Assembly: GCA_949299185.1 (NCBI GenBank)
Contig: CASFZR010000001.1
Coordinates: 124,001 to 188,000 of the forward strand
Reading direction: 5' to 3'
Origin: an uncultured Spirochaetales bacterium
Lineage (GTDB): Bacteria > Spirochaetota > Spirochaetia > Sphaerochaetales > Sphaerochaetaceae
DNA: 64,000 bases
Shown one piece after another: positions 42,348 to 51,078 of the stretch. Position numbers and translations under genes: made by a program. Within the stretch, counting starts at the first letter, position 1, and every line of letters begins with the position of its first letter. The notes under the pieces were generated by a model. That model had not been told where the DNA came from. It saw only the letters and a list, made by a program, of their open reading frames with translations, and did no database searches.

Positions 42348-42944
42348 ATGAATCCTATTGAGGCCTTTGATGAGCTTCTTTGTAACTATCCGGCCTTGAA
42401 TGCTATACGAGATGATATTATGAAAGGATATCATATTCTCGAATCCACCTATACGAACGGAGGAAAGGTCTTAGTCTGTGGTAATGGGGGATCTGCATCT
42501 GATTGTGAGCATATAGTCGGAGAATTGATGAAGGGTTTTCGGCTTGAGCGTCCTTGCAATCTTATAGAGGGGGCAAGGCTTCAGCATGGACTCCCTGCAA
42601 TATCGCTTGTCAGCCAATCATCGCTTATTAGCGCGATTTCCAATGATAATGGTGCAGACCTCGTTTTTGCTCAGCAGGTTATCGGATATGGATCGAAAGG
42701 TGATACCTTGATAGGCATATCTACGAGTGGGAATAGTCGTAATGTTGTCTTGGCTATAGAGGTCGCAAGTCGATTGGGGCTTAATACGATAGGACTTACG
42801 GGTATTTCGGGCGGTAAACTTGATGCGATAACGAATGTGTGTATAAAAGTCCCAGAATCCGAGACATATAAAGTACAGGAACTGCACCTTCCCATCTATC
42901 ATGCATTATGCAGCATGCTTGAGTTCCGGTTTTTTGATGAGTGA
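42348..42944 (+). CDS. SIS-domain phosphosugar isomerase (GmhA-like)
   Basis: A 198-aa SIS-fold protein resembling sedoheptulose-7-phosphate isomerase GmhA: LVCGNGGSASDCEHIVGELMKGF, ISTSGNSRNVVLAIEVA, and GLTGISGGKLD. ATG at 42348 with AGGAG at 42337-42341 is preferred; the frame continues to an ATG at 42294 through the hairpin. In an island operon for sugar acids it could act on a keto-sugar phosphate, not necessarily heptose. No other heptose genes are near. Confidence 0.8.
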   Translation: MNPIEAFDELLCNYPALNAIRDDIMKGYHILESTYTNGGKVLVCGNGGSASDCEHIVGELMKGFRLERPCNLIEGARLQHGLPAISLVSQSSLISAISNDNGADLVFAQQVIGYGSKGDTLIGISTSGNSRNVVLAIEVASRLGLNTIGLTGISGGKLDAITNVCIKVPESETYKVQELHLPIYHALCSMLEFRFFDE

Positions 42945-42959
42945 TGAAGGAGGTCGACA

Positions 42960-44027
42960 ATGCATATCGGATTAGGTCTGTATCGACATATGCTGAATGC
43001 GGAGTACTTCAGTTTTGCCCAGCAGATTGGATGTTCTCATTTAATCATTCACTTGGCGGATTATTATTCTCATCAGGTGGTTACGGCGACCGATGAGAAA
43101 CATAATTATGGGGAAAGTCGCAAAGATGATGAAATCTGGAACGATGAGTACCTGCTATCGTTGAAGGAACTTGCATCACGGTTTGGATTGACCATATATG
43201 GAATAGAGAATTTCAACCCGGTTGATTGGTATGATGTATTGCTTGATGGCCCGAGAAAGGAAGAACAGATGGCCCATCTGAAAGAGATAATCAGGATGGT
43301 AGGGCGTGTCGGCATAAAGAGCTTCGGTTATAATTTCTCTATTGCTGGCGTATGGGGACATCAGCACAAGCATGTGGCAAGAGGAGGAGCTGAAAGCGTA
43401 TGCTTCGATGCGTCTGTCCTGAATATTGATGCGCCAATCCCGAATGGACAAATCTGGAATATGACATATGATTCATCGACGTCTGAAGGATTTATTCCAC
43501 CCGTCTCATCAGAAGAGCTTTGGCGTAGGTATGAGTGGTTCTTGAAGGAGATCCTGCCCGTGGCAGAGAAATCAGGGGTGGAGATGGCTCTGCATCCTGA
43601 TGATCCGCCTATGCCATGTCTTCGACAGGCTGCCAGGCTCGTATATCAGCCTGAGTTGTATCAGCGCGTGATTGAAATCGATTCCTCTCCCGCTAATAAG
43701 TTCGAATTCTGCATGGGCAGCCTTCAGGAAATGACTCATGGTGATATATATCAGGTGACGAGGGAATATTTAAAACAGGGGCGGATAAGCTATGTTCACT
43801 TCAGGAACGTGAAGGGGAAGGTGCCTTGCTATGATGAAGTCTTTATCGATGAAGGTGATATAGATATGTATAAGGCATTACGAATATTCGCAGAGTATGA
43901 CTTCGATGGGGTACTGATACCTGATCATACTCCTTTGATAACTCATGGTGGAGATCCTTGGAAGGCTGGCATGGCTTATGCCGTCGGTTATATGAATGCA
44001 CTTGTAAAGGTAATAGAGGAGGGATGA
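42960..44027 (+). CDS. uxuA: Mannonate dehydratase
   Basis: Dehydrates D-mannonate to 2-keto-3-deoxygluconate in hexuronate breakdown. TIM-barrel enzyme with family motifs [29 protein letters not shown] and LIPDHTP, the last carrying metal and catalytic residues. The 355-aa length matches UxuA. GGAGG sits before the ATG. It suggests the island degrades a uronic-acid-containing glycoside. Confidence 0.92.
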   Translation: MHIGLGLYRHMLNAEYFSFAQQIGCSHLIIHLADYYSHQVVTATDEKHNYGESRKDDEIWNDEYLLSLKELASRFGLTIYGIENFNPVDWYDVLLDGPRKEEQMAHLKEIIRMVGRVGIKSFGYNFSIAGVWGHQHKHVARGGAESVCFDASVLNIDAPIPNGQIWNMTYDSSTSEGFIPPVSSEELWRRYEWFLKEILPVAEKSGVEMALHPDDPPMPCLRQAARLVYQPELYQRVIEIDSSPANKFEFCMGSLQEMTHGDIYQVTREYLKQGRISYVHFRNVKGKVPCYDEVFIDEGDIDMYKALRIFAEYDFDGVLIPDHTPLITHGGDPWKAGMAYAVGYMNALVKVIEEG

Positions 44028-44028
44028 T

Positions 44029-44682
44029 ATGGATAAGCAAGAATTAATCGAATTATATATTTCGGAATTATATACTCCTGTAGTAGGGGATATCCTTGAT
44101 ACTCTTGGGTATGTCCATCAATTCCTGCCTCAGCCGATACAGCCCTTGGAGTCTGATATGAAGGTCGCAGGCTTTGCTATGCCTGTTCTCATGATAGATG
44201 TCTATGGACCCCAGAAGAAGCCGTTTGGTTATTTGACTGAGGCTTTGGATCAATTGGAGCAATATGATGTTTATCTTGCATCTGGTGGAGATATGCGCTG
44301 TGCATATTGGGGGGAACTACTGACGGCTACTGCTCGAACAAGAAAGGCAAGTGGTGCTGTGATAAATGGCTTTCATAGGGATACTCCACAGGTATTATCA
44401 CAGGATTGGCCTGTGTTCAGTAGAGGATGTTATGCTCAGGATTCTTCAGTACGAACGCAGGTAGTGGATTATAGGTGCCATATCGAGGTAGGCGGGGTCT
44501 CTGTTGATCCTGGGGATTTCGTATTCGGTGATAGGGATGGCATCATCATAATACCTCAAGTCCTCATACCAGAGGTCACAGAGAAGGCCTTGGAGAAAGC
44601 CCGGGGAGAGAAGAAGGTACGTAAGGCAATTGAGAATGGCATGTCTGCAACTGAAGCCTTCAGGGTATTCGGAATATTGTGA
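44029..44682 (+). CDS. RraA-like / HMG-aldolase family protein
   Basis: A 217-aa member of the RraA fold: [13 protein letters not shown] opening, [34 protein letters not shown] (the loop with the conserved R and D of the aldolases) and [16 protein letters not shown]. Class II pyruvate aldolases (4-hydroxy-4-methyl-2-oxoglutarate aldolase) and decarboxylases share this fold. Between UxuA and a UxuB-type reductase, it may cleave or convert the 2-keto-3-deoxy acid made by UxuA; this is inference. RNase E inhibition, the original RraA role, is unlikely. Confidence 0.75.
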   Translation: MDKQELIELYISELYTPVVGDILDTLGYVHQFLPQPIQPLESDMKVAGFAMPVLMIDVYGPQKKPFGYLTEALDQLEQYDVYLASGGDMRCAYWGELLTATARTRKASGAVINGFHRDTPQVLSQDWPVFSRGCYAQDSSVRTQVVDYRCHIEVGGVSVDPGDFVFGDRDGIIIIPQVLIPEVTEKALEKARGEKKVRKAIENGMSATEAFRVFGIL

Positions 44683-44690
44683 GGTTTGGG

Positions 44691-45461
44691 ATGGATAATG
44701 AAAGGATTGAAAGGGCCTTCAGCCTGAGTGGAAAAACTGCTCTTATTACCGGTGGTGCGACTGGATTGGGATTTGCCACGGCAAGATCCATGATCGCAGC
44801 TGGGGCTGATGTGGTTATCGTTGGAAGGTCAAAGGATAAGCTTGATAGAGCATGTGAGGAACTTTCTGGAGTAGATGCCCGTGTCTTCGATATCACGGAG
44901 ACTGATCGTATTCCAGATCTGGTCAAAAGTATCGTGAACGACCATGGCAGCTTAGATATTCTCGTCAATAATGCTGGCGTACATTGTAAGAAGAAGGTTG
45001 AAGATATCTCAATGGATGATATCCAAAGGGTACTTGATGTACACGTCAAGGCTTCACTTGCCATGACTCAGTGCGTTCTGCCTTATATGAAGGAAAAGAA
45101 TTCCGGATCGATTATCTTCATCTCATCTATGTCTGCCCTGTTCGGTCTTTCTGAAGTAGCTGCATATGGCGCTGCAAAGTCTGCAGTCATGGCTTTCACG
45201 AGGATAATAGCAGAGGAAGTTTCTCCTTTCGGTATACGTGTTAATGCGATTACTCCTGGCTTTATTGATTCCCCGATGTTCCGAAAGGCAACTGATGATG
45301 ATCCTGTTCGGCGAGATAAGATAATAGGCAGGACACCTATGGGCAGATTCGGGGATGCTGAGGATGTCGGATGGGCTGCGGTGTATCTTTCAAGCTCTGC
45401 CGCTAAGTTCATAACAGGGGCAAACCTTGTAATTGACGGTGGTTGTTCAATAGGTTTCTAA
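44691..45461 (+). CDS. SDR-family oxidoreductase, probable fructuronate/mannonate reductase
   Basis: A 256-aa short-chain dehydrogenase: cofactor motif TGGATGLGFATA, NNAGVH, catalytic Ser in FISSMSAL, and YGAAK. ATG 44691 with GAGG six bases upstream is preferred over GTG 44679. B. subtilis uses an SDR (YjmF/UxuB) for the fructuronate-mannonate step that feeds UxuA, which fits this position. 2-deoxy-gluconate or gluconate 5-dehydrogenase are alternatives. Last island gene. Confidence 0.8.
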   Translation: MDNERIERAFSLSGKTALITGGATGLGFATARSMIAAGADVVIVGRSKDKLDRACEELSGVDARVFDITETDRIPDLVKSIVNDHGSLDILVNNAGVHCKKKVEDISMDDIQRVLDVHVKASLAMTQCVLPYMKEKNSGSIIFISSMSALFGLSEVAAYGAAKSAVMAFTRIIAEEVSPFGIRVNAITPGFIDSPMFRKATDDDPVRRDKIIGRTPMGRFGDAEDVGWAAVYLSSSAAKFITGANLVIDGGCSIGF

Positions 45462-45481
45462 TACTAGGTGCAATCATAGAA

Positions 45482-46810
45482 TTAGACGACTGTCTTCGAT
45501 TTCCATCTCCCGCGCATGAAGCGGATGATGAAGAAGATGTCGCGGCAGTACCAGTCGATGAACATGCCCCAGCATATACCAAGGAGGATCCTTGAGAGCA
45601 TGACCCGGAATGCCCACATCGATATTATCGATATGATCATCGTGAACTTCGCGTCTCCTGCTGCCCGGAGGAAGTTGGGAACGGTGAATGCCAGCGGCCA
45701 GAATATCGCGGTCTGGATCATGTTGAGCCTGATCGTCTCCACCGACATCGCGTAGGCCTCGCTGGAGAGATTATAGAGCAAGGCAAGCTCCGGGGTGAGG
45801 ATGTACATGATCAGGCATGTGATTCCCATCATGATGTATGTGAGTATCAATAGCTTCCAGCCGTAGTAGGTCGCGGCCTTATATTCCCTCGCGCCGCAGC
45901 ATTGGCCTATGACCGCCACTGCCGCCATGCCTACCGCGGTTCCAGGTATGTTCGCGAACGTGGACAACGCGCTGAATACGGCATTGGCCGCTATCGATGC
46001 CGTCCCGAACGATGCGATGGTTGAGCTTATGAGTATCTTTCCTATATGGAATATGCAGTTCTCTATGCCTGAGGGGAGGGCTATCTTCAGCACGCGGCCG
46101 ATCATGCCCAGGGAGATATCGAAGCGGAGGAGATTCTCCGCGTGTATCGTCTCCTCCTTTCTCGTGACCTTATAGAGCATGAAGACGCAGGCGACTATCC
46201 TCGATATCAGCGATGCAAGTCCCGCACCGAAGGTCCCCATGCCGCATACATAGATGAAGAAGGCGTTGCCTGAGATGTTGATAGCGTTCATGATGATGCT
46301 CACGATCATCGTGATGCGGCTCTTTCCCATAGCCCTGAAGATCGCGTTCGCGCTATTGAGAAGCGCAAGGAACGGGAATGATATGAGTATCGGGGTGAAG
46401 TAATCAAGCGCGGATCCCATCACGCTTGCCTCTATGTCCCCATAGATCACATCGAGGGTGAAGGTGCGGAAGATGAGCATGATGACGGAGACTGCCGTCG
46501 AGAAGAAGAACGAGAGATAGATCAGCTGCTTTGCCGCGAAGCATGAGTTCTTCTGATCCTTCTTGCCAAGATACTGCGATGCTACTACCGCTCCTCCTGT
46601 CGCGAACGCGGAGAAGAGGAAGACAAAGAGGTTCGATACGGAATCGACCAGCGATACGCCCGATACCGCGTGTTCTCCTACGCGCGCGACCATTATCGTA
46701 TCCATCATGCCGATAGTGACTGAGAAGAGCGTCTCGATAAGCAGCGGGATGATCAGATTGGCAAGATACCTGTTGTCGAACATCAGAGGAGAGGCGGCTT
46801 TGTGTTGCAT
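45482..46810 (-). CDS. MATE-family efflux transporter (second copy)
   Basis: A 442-aa, about 12-helix MATE protein opening RYLANLIIPLLIETLFSVTIGMMDTIMVARVGEHAVSGVSL, typical of the spirochaete/Firmicute DinF-NorM group. It is only distantly like the MATE protein at 28145. Base use returns here to the GC-rich chromosomal style, so it marks the right flank of the island. Convergent with the SDR gene across 20 bases. Substrate unknown. 46811-46957 upstream holds no gene. Confidence 0.87.
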   Translation of the reverse strand: MQHKAASPLMFDNRYLANLIIPLLIETLFSVTIGMMDTIMVARVGEHAVSGVSLVDSVSNLFVFLFSAFATGGAVVASQYLGKKDQKNSCFAAKQLIYLSFFFSTAVSVIMLIFRTFTLDVIYGDIEASVMGSALDYFTPILISFPFLALLNSANAIFRAMGKSRITMIVSIIMNAINISGNAFFIYVCGMGTFGAGLASLISRIVACVFMLYKVTRKEETIHAENLLRFDISLGMIGRVLKIALPSGIENCIFHIGKILISSTIASFGTASIAANAVFSALSTFANIPGTAVGMAAVAVIGQCCGAREYKAATYYGWKLLILTYIMMGITCLIMYILTPELALLYNLSSEAYAMSVETIRLNMIQTAIFWPLAFTVPNFLRAAGDAKFTMIISIISMWAFRVMLSRILLGICWGMFIDWYCRDIFFIIRFMRGRWKSKTVV

Positions 46811-46911
46811 ATCAACGCTAATCTAGGCCAAAGGTGGAAGACTGGCAAGCGTTAAATCGATGTTAAGCAGATTCTTTGGACAGATGTGAGGTGAGATGCC
46901 TGATAATAGAA

Positions 46912-46936
46912 GATGGCCCCCATCGAGGAGGCCATC
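46912..46936 (-). terminator. Possible terminator of the ABC importer operon
   Basis: GATGGCC (46912-46918) pairs with GGCCATC (46930-46936), loop of 11. On the minus strand it lies about 20 bases beyond the ABC ATPase stop. The following bases TTCTATTATC are only moderately U-rich. Confidence 0.4.
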
Positions 46937-46957
46937 AGCATCTTCATGTAATTGGTG

Positions 46958-47746
46958 CTATTCGGTCAGGAGACCCTCGTCAGAAGCAAACTCCTTCTTC
47001 CTTATCTTCCTGAACTCATCGACAAGTCCCTGGACGGTAAGCCTTGACTTATCCTCGCCCTTGACGTCGAGTATTATATGCCCCTCGTCCATCATGATAA
47101 GCCTGTTGCCGTAATCGATGGCGAACTGCATGTTGTGGGTGACCATCATGGCCGTGAGCTTATCGCGCTCGATGTACGCCTTCGTGAGATCCATCACGAT
47201 CTCAGCGTTCCTCGGATCAAGCGCGGCGGTATGCTCGTCAAGAAGCATCAGGGAAGGGTGGGAGAGCGTCGCCATCAGCAGCGTGAGCGCCTGCCTCTGA
47301 CCGCCAGAGAGAAGGCCGACGTTATCCTCCATCCTGTCCTCAAGCCCTATGGTCTTGAGCATCTCGCGGAACGCCGCCTTCCTCTCCTTTGTCAGGCCGA
47401 ACCTGAGTCCCTTCATCCCCTTGGATGAGGCGAGGTTCATGTTATCCTGCACGGACATGTTAGCGCTCGTTCCCTTTGTAGGATCCTGGAAGATGCGGCC
47501 GATCATGAATGACCTCTTATACTCCGGGGCGTTCGTTATGTCCTTGCCGTCAAGCTTGATGGTTCCGGATGTGACGGGGAAGGTTCCTGCGATCATGTTG
47601 AAGAGCGTTGATTTTCCAGAGCCGTTTGAGCCGATGACGCAGATGACGTCACCATCGTTTACCGTGAGGTTTATATCCTCCAGCGCTACCTTCTCATTCA
47701 CCGTTCCCGGAAAGAATACCTTTGTGACATGGCTGATCTCAAGCAT
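46958..47746 (-). CDS. ABC transporter ATPase (TrpZ-type)
   Basis: A 262-aa ABC ATPase: Walker A GSNGSGKS, Q-loop IFQDPT, signature LLSGGQRQAL, Walker B LMLLDEHTAALDP and H-loop VTHNM. The start at 47746 has AAGGAGG six bases before it; the frame extends seven codons further. With the permease and two ABC_sub_bind proteins upstream on the same strand it forms a TrpXYZ/ABC-type importer, members of which transport aromatic amino acids in streptococci. The substrate here is unproven. Confidence 0.9.
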   Translation of the reverse strand: MLEISHVTKVFFPGTVNEKVALEDINLTVNDGDVICVIGSNGSGKSTLFNMIAGTFPVTSGTIKLDGKDITNAPEYKRSFMIGRIFQDPTKGTSANMSVQDNMNLASSKGMKGLRFGLTKERKAAFREMLKTIGLEDRMEDNVGLLSGGQRQALTLLMATLSHPSLMLLDEHTAALDPRNAEIVMDLTKAYIERDKLTAMMVTHNMQFAIDYGNRLIMMDEGHIILDVKGEDKSRLTVQGLVDEFRKIRKKEFASDEGLLTE

Positions 47747-48677
47747 TCTCGGCCTCCTTGTGTCCAAGCGTCTTCTCCAGAGCCTTCTTCCTCGCTCCCT
47801 TGTCAGAGGCCATGATCCTCATCTGCGCTATCGTGAGCGAGATGATGACCAGTATGCCGGTAAGGAGCTTGAAGTCATTTGGGGTTATGCCGATGAGGTA
47901 TCCATATTTCCTTCCGAGGAACATCAGTGCCTTGTAGATGATTCCTCCGAGGATCGCACGGAGGGTTATCAGGGAGATCCTGTTGGAGGAGAAGAGGAAC
48001 TCTCCGATCATTATCGCTGCCAGACCCTGCACGACCATTCCCTGTCCGAGGTTCGCGTCCGCAAAGCCCTGATACTGCGCCAGAAGCCCTCCTGAAAGCG
48101 CGATCAAGCCGTTGGAGAGTCCGACTCCGATCAGCTTGAGAAGCGCGGGGTTCATTCCCTGCGAGAGTATCACCTGCTCGTTGCCGCCAAGGGCTCCAAG
48201 CGCCTGTCCAAGGTCCGTACGGAAGAAGAGATCCATGATCACCTTGACGGCGAGGACGAATATCAGCGTGCCCACCAGCGCCGCCATTGCCTTTGAGAGG
48301 AACGGGAAGGCGTCGGGGAAGAGCCTGTAGAGCGTATCGACGCGGACAAGGGAGACGTTGGCCTTGTTGCCTAGGATCCTCAGGTTGATGGAGTAGAGCA
48401 TCGTCATCGTGAGGATTCCTGCCAGCAGTCCCGGTATATGGAGCTTGTTGTGTATCGTCGCGGTGACGAGGCCGCAAAGCACTCCGACAAGGAACGAAAG
48501 CACGAGTCCCATCGTTATCCCCAGCCCGTTCACTATGCACATCGTTGCCACGGCAGCACCTGTTGCCACCGATCCATCGCATGTAAGGTCCGCGAAATCG
48601 AGGATCCTGTAGCTTATCAGTATGCCTAGGACCATGATCGAGAAAATCAGACCTTCAACGAAAATACCTTCAATCAT
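47739..48677 (-). CDS. ABC transporter permease (TrpY-type)
   Basis: A 312-aa permease of the branched-chain/TrpY (BPD_transp_2) family with about nine hydrophobic segments; conserved FADLTCDGSVATGAAV and GLSNGLIALSGGLLAQYQGFAD. Such permeases form homodimers working with the adjacent ATPase. The stop overlaps the ATPase start. An intergenic hairpin separates it from the binding-protein gene upstream. Confidence 0.88.
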   Translation of the reverse strand: MIEGIFVEGLIFSIMVLGILISYRILDFADLTCDGSVATGAAVATMCIVNGLGITMGLVLSFLVGVLCGLVTATIHNKLHIPGLLAGILTMTMLYSINLRILGNKANVSLVRVDTLYRLFPDAFPFLSKAMAALVGTLIFVLAVKVIMDLFFRTDLGQALGALGGNEQVILSQGMNPALLKLIGVGLSNGLIALSGGLLAQYQGFADANLGQGMVVQGLAAIMIGEFLFSSNRISLITLRAILGGIIYKALMFLGRKYGYLIGITPNDFKLLTGILVIISLTIAQMRIMASDKGARKKALEKTLGHKEAENA

Positions 48678-48695
48678 TGCAAAACCTCAAATAGA

Positions 48696-48719
48696 GAAGG
48701 CCGCCAAGCGACGGCCTTC
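48696..48719 (-). terminator. Hairpin between binding protein and permease (partial terminator)
   Basis: GAAGGCCG (48696-48703) pairs with CGGCCTTC (48712-48719), loop of eight, between the binding-protein stop and the permease start. The T content after it is weak (TCTATTTGAGGTTTTG). It probably lets binding-protein mRNA accumulate above permease mRNA. Confidence 0.55.
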
Positions 48720-48736
48720 ACGATGATAACAGAATA

Positions 48737-49741
48737 TTACCTCTCTGTCTTCACGCCATCCTGGATGATGACCTGTGCCGTGTCCAGATACTCCTTCGGA
48801 ATGGTGAATCCAAGCTCCTCGGCAGTATCGAGATTGAACCAAAGCTCGAAGTCTCCCGGGTCGGATAGGATGACCGTCCCCAGCGGGCCTGGCTCGGAGC
48901 CGTTGATGATCGCCTCGATCTGCTCGCCGAGCGCCGTTCCGATGGAGTAGTAGTTGAATCCCCATGCGATCATGCAGTTCAGCCCGTCTATGCCTGATGG
49001 ATCGGCTACCAGCATCGGCTTGCCGGCTGCGGAGCAGACATCGTCTACCGAGGCGATGGCTGAGATGACGTTGTTGTCCGTTGCGATGTATACGGCATCG
49101 ACGCGGTCGATGATCGACTGCGTGGCCATCCTGACCTCGGAGGAGTTCGCGATCGCTACAGGCACGAACTCCAGCCCGAGCTTATCGCAGGCAGCCTGGG
49201 CCTGCTCCATGAGCACGACGCCGTTCTGCTCGCCTGAGGAGTAGACGTTTCCGATCGCCTTGGCTCCGGTGATCTCCGCAAGGAGGCTGATCTGGGCCTC
49301 GACGGGATTCATATCCGAGACTCCGCAGACATTGGACTCAGGATCGGCGGTGTAGTTATCCGCAACGAGGCCGGCATCCGCAGGATCCGTCACAGCCGCG
49401 AAAAGCACAGGACGGTCGGTGAAGACATTAGCCAGTGCCTGGGCCGTAGCCGTTCCGATGCCGACTACTATATCGCAGTCCTCGCTATCGAACTGCTGCG
49501 CGATCGATGCCGATGTCGAGATATCGCCATTGGCGTTCTGGAAATCATATCTGATAGGAAGACCTGTCGCTGCCAGGTAGTCCTGCATACCCTGCTCGAC
49601 CGCATCAAGGGCTGCATGGGAAAGCAGCTTCGATACGCCGATGAGGGTAGAGCCGTCATCTGCCGTCGCTTCTCCGGCTCCTCCCGCGATAAGCGAGAAG
49701 GAGGCGATGAGGATCGCCGTTATAGCTATCAGTCTCTTCAT
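48737..49741 (-). CDS. ABC_sub_bind substrate-binding protein (TrpX-type), copy 1
   Basis: A 334-aa periplasmic protein with signal peptide MKRLIAITAILIASFSLIAG (no lipobox Cys). The ABC_sub_bind (PF04392) fold shows in GVSKLLSHAALDAVEQGMQDYL, NANGDISTSASIAQQF, DIVVGIGTATAQAL and NVYSSGEQNGVVLM. It sits directly before the permease and ATPase genes and has a good promoter upstream. Related to copy 2 upstream, probably by tandem duplication. Confidence 0.88.
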   Translation of the reverse strand: MKRLIAITAILIASFSLIAGGAGEATADDGSTLIGVSKLLSHAALDAVEQGMQDYLAATGLPIRYDFQNANGDISTSASIAQQFDSEDCDIVVGIGTATAQALANVFTDRPVLFAAVTDPADAGLVADNYTADPESNVCGVSDMNPVEAQISLLAEITGAKAIGNVYSSGEQNGVVLMEQAQAACDKLGLEFVPVAIANSSEVRMATQSIIDRVDAVYIATDNNVISAIASVDDVCSAAGKPMLVADPSGIDGLNCMIAWGFNYYSIGTALGEQIEAIINGSEPGPLGTVILSDPGDFELWFNLDTAEELGFTIPKEYLDTAQVIIQDGVKTER

Positions 49742-49771
49742 TTTGGAACAACCTCCGTTTAGTTAATTCGG

Positions 49772-49801
49772 ATTCTACAGGAATGGTCCTGAAAGGTTCA
49801 A
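49772..49801 (-). promoter_or_regulatory. Promoter of binding-protein copy 1
   Basis: Minus strand TTGAAC (49801-49796), 18 bases, TAGAAT (49777-49772) with a TG one base before it. It lies between the two binding-protein genes, so the importer genes can be transcribed apart from copy 2. A six-base inverted repeat GGAATG/CATTCC spans the spacer. Confidence 0.55.
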
Positions 49802-49830
49802 CATTCCATATGCACGTTCTGAATAAATAT

Positions 49831-50805
49831 TCAATAATTATTCGGAATGTCCTCCTCGATGATATACGCGGCATCGGAGAGCATATCATCCGGTATCGTG
49901 ATGCCGAGCCTTTCAGCCACCGTCAGGTTGATGTAAAGCTCAAGTGCTGTCAGGTACACCGTTCCTATATCCTCAGGGCTCTCTCCGGAAAGGATGCGCT
50001 CCACGATCTCTCCGGTAAGACGTCCCGAATCATAGTAGTCGAATCCTCCTGCCACCAGCACATCGGTGCCGAAGGCTGAGGTGGTATCGGCGCTGAAAAG
50101 GGGAACCGAGGCGTCACTGCAGACATCGGAAAGGGCTGGAAGCGCTGATACGACGGTATTGTCCGTAGCCACATACATCGCATCGACCCTGTCGATTATC
50201 GAGGCGGCTGCCGTCCTGACCTCTGCCGAGTTGGCCACGGATACGGCTATCAGCTCGACCCCGTTCTCCTCGGCCGTCCGCTTCATCCCTTCCATCAGCG
50301 ATATCCCGTTAGCCTCCCCAGAGGTATAGACCATGCCGATACGCCTCGCGCTTGTCAGACGCTCTATTAGATCCAAATGCTCCTGGAACGGTACCACGTC
50401 GGAGACACCGCAGACATTGGCTATCCCATCCAGCCCTGCGGCAGGGACATCGGTAACGGAGGAGAAGACCACCGGTATGTCCGTGAACACGTTGGCCAGG
50501 GCCTGGGCGGTCGGTGTCGCTATGCCTATGACAAGATCCATCCCCTCCGTGTCGAAGAGCTGCGCGATCGATGCCGCGGTGCTGATCTCGCCATTGGCGT
50601 TCTGGACATCATACTCTACATCGATTCCTCTCTCTGCCAGGTAGTCCTTTATCCCTGCCTCGATCGCATCGAGCGCGGGATGCGCAAGCATCTTCGATAT
50701 CCCGATCCTCAGGGTATCATCAGTATCTTCTTCCTTCATTCCCCGTGCTGGAAGGAGAGAGAACGTTATTATCGCGATCACGATCAGCAGAGCAGCCTTC
50801 TTCAT
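49831..50805 (-). CDS. ABC_sub_bind substrate-binding protein (TrpX-type), copy 2
   Basis: A 324-aa paralogue of copy 1 sharing NANGEISTAASIAQLF, ATPTAQALANVFTD, GMVYTSGEANGISLM and SEVRTAAASIIDRVDAMYVATDN. It has a signal peptide MKKAALLIVIAIITFSLLPA. The pair differ across the binding region and may broaden or switch substrate use by the same permease. It is the most upstream gene of the cluster. Confidence 0.87.
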   Translation of the reverse strand: MKKAALLIVIAIITFSLLPARGMKEEDTDDTLRIGISKMLAHPALDAIEAGIKDYLAERGIDVEYDVQNANGEISTAASIAQLFDTEGMDLVIGIATPTAQALANVFTDIPVVFSSVTDVPAAGLDGIANVCGVSDVVPFQEHLDLIERLTSARRIGMVYTSGEANGISLMEGMKRTAEENGVELIAVSVANSAEVRTAAASIIDRVDAMYVATDNTVVSALPALSDVCSDASVPLFSADTTSAFGTDVLVAGGFDYYDSGRLTGEIVERILSGESPEDIGTVYLTALELYINLTVAERLGITIPDDMLSDAAYIIEEDIPNNY

Positions 50806-50871
50806 GGATTTCCTCCTGAGGTTACTTTAGATAGTATCGCAATCGCAGTCAAGATACTTTTTATAGAAACA

Positions 50872-51033
50872 TTAGAAATCTATATCGAATTCCTCATCGT
50901 CGAGATCTCCGTATTCGCTCTCGCCTTCATCGTACTGATCCTCGCCGGGCAGCTGTGGAATGAATGAGAAAAGCTCCTCGGCGTCATCTTCCGCCTCATC
51001 AAGGTCATCGAATAAATCATCTGGGTCGATCAT
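50872..51033 (-). CDS. Small highly acidic protein (53 aa)
   Basis: Starts ATG at 51033 with TATAAT seven bases upstream and no Shine-Dalgarno. Opens MIDPDDLFDDLDEAEDDAEE and ends DDEEFDIDF; 25 of 53 residues are Asp or Glu and there is no Lys or Arg. It is divergent from the PdxA-like gene. Extreme acidity suggests binding to a basic surface (ribosome, histone-like protein or DNA-mimic role) or disorder; the function is unknown. An upstream-extended frame exists but lies outside the promoter. Confidence 0.55.
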   Translation of the reverse strand: MIDPDDLFDDLDEAEDDAEELFSFIPQLPGEDQYDEGESEYGDLDDEEFDIDF

Positions 51034-51040
51034 GCCTTTG

Positions 51041-51046
51041 ATTATA
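51041..51046 (-). promoter_or_regulatory. -10 element of the acidic small protein
   Basis: TATAAT on the minus strand, seven bases before the ATG at 51033. Predicted leaderless or nearly so. Confidence 0.5.
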
Positions 51047-51066
51047 CATCTAACCGTTCTCTGTGG

Positions 51067-51072
51067 TATCAT
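51067..51072 (+). promoter_or_regulatory. -10 element of the PdxA-like gene, predicted leaderless
   Basis: TATCAT preceded by TGG (extended -10) and followed by exactly six bases, GGCAGC, then ATG at 51079. There is no Shine-Dalgarno. Divergent from the acidic-protein promoter 20 bases away. Confidence 0.5.
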
Positions 51073-51078
51073 GGCAGC

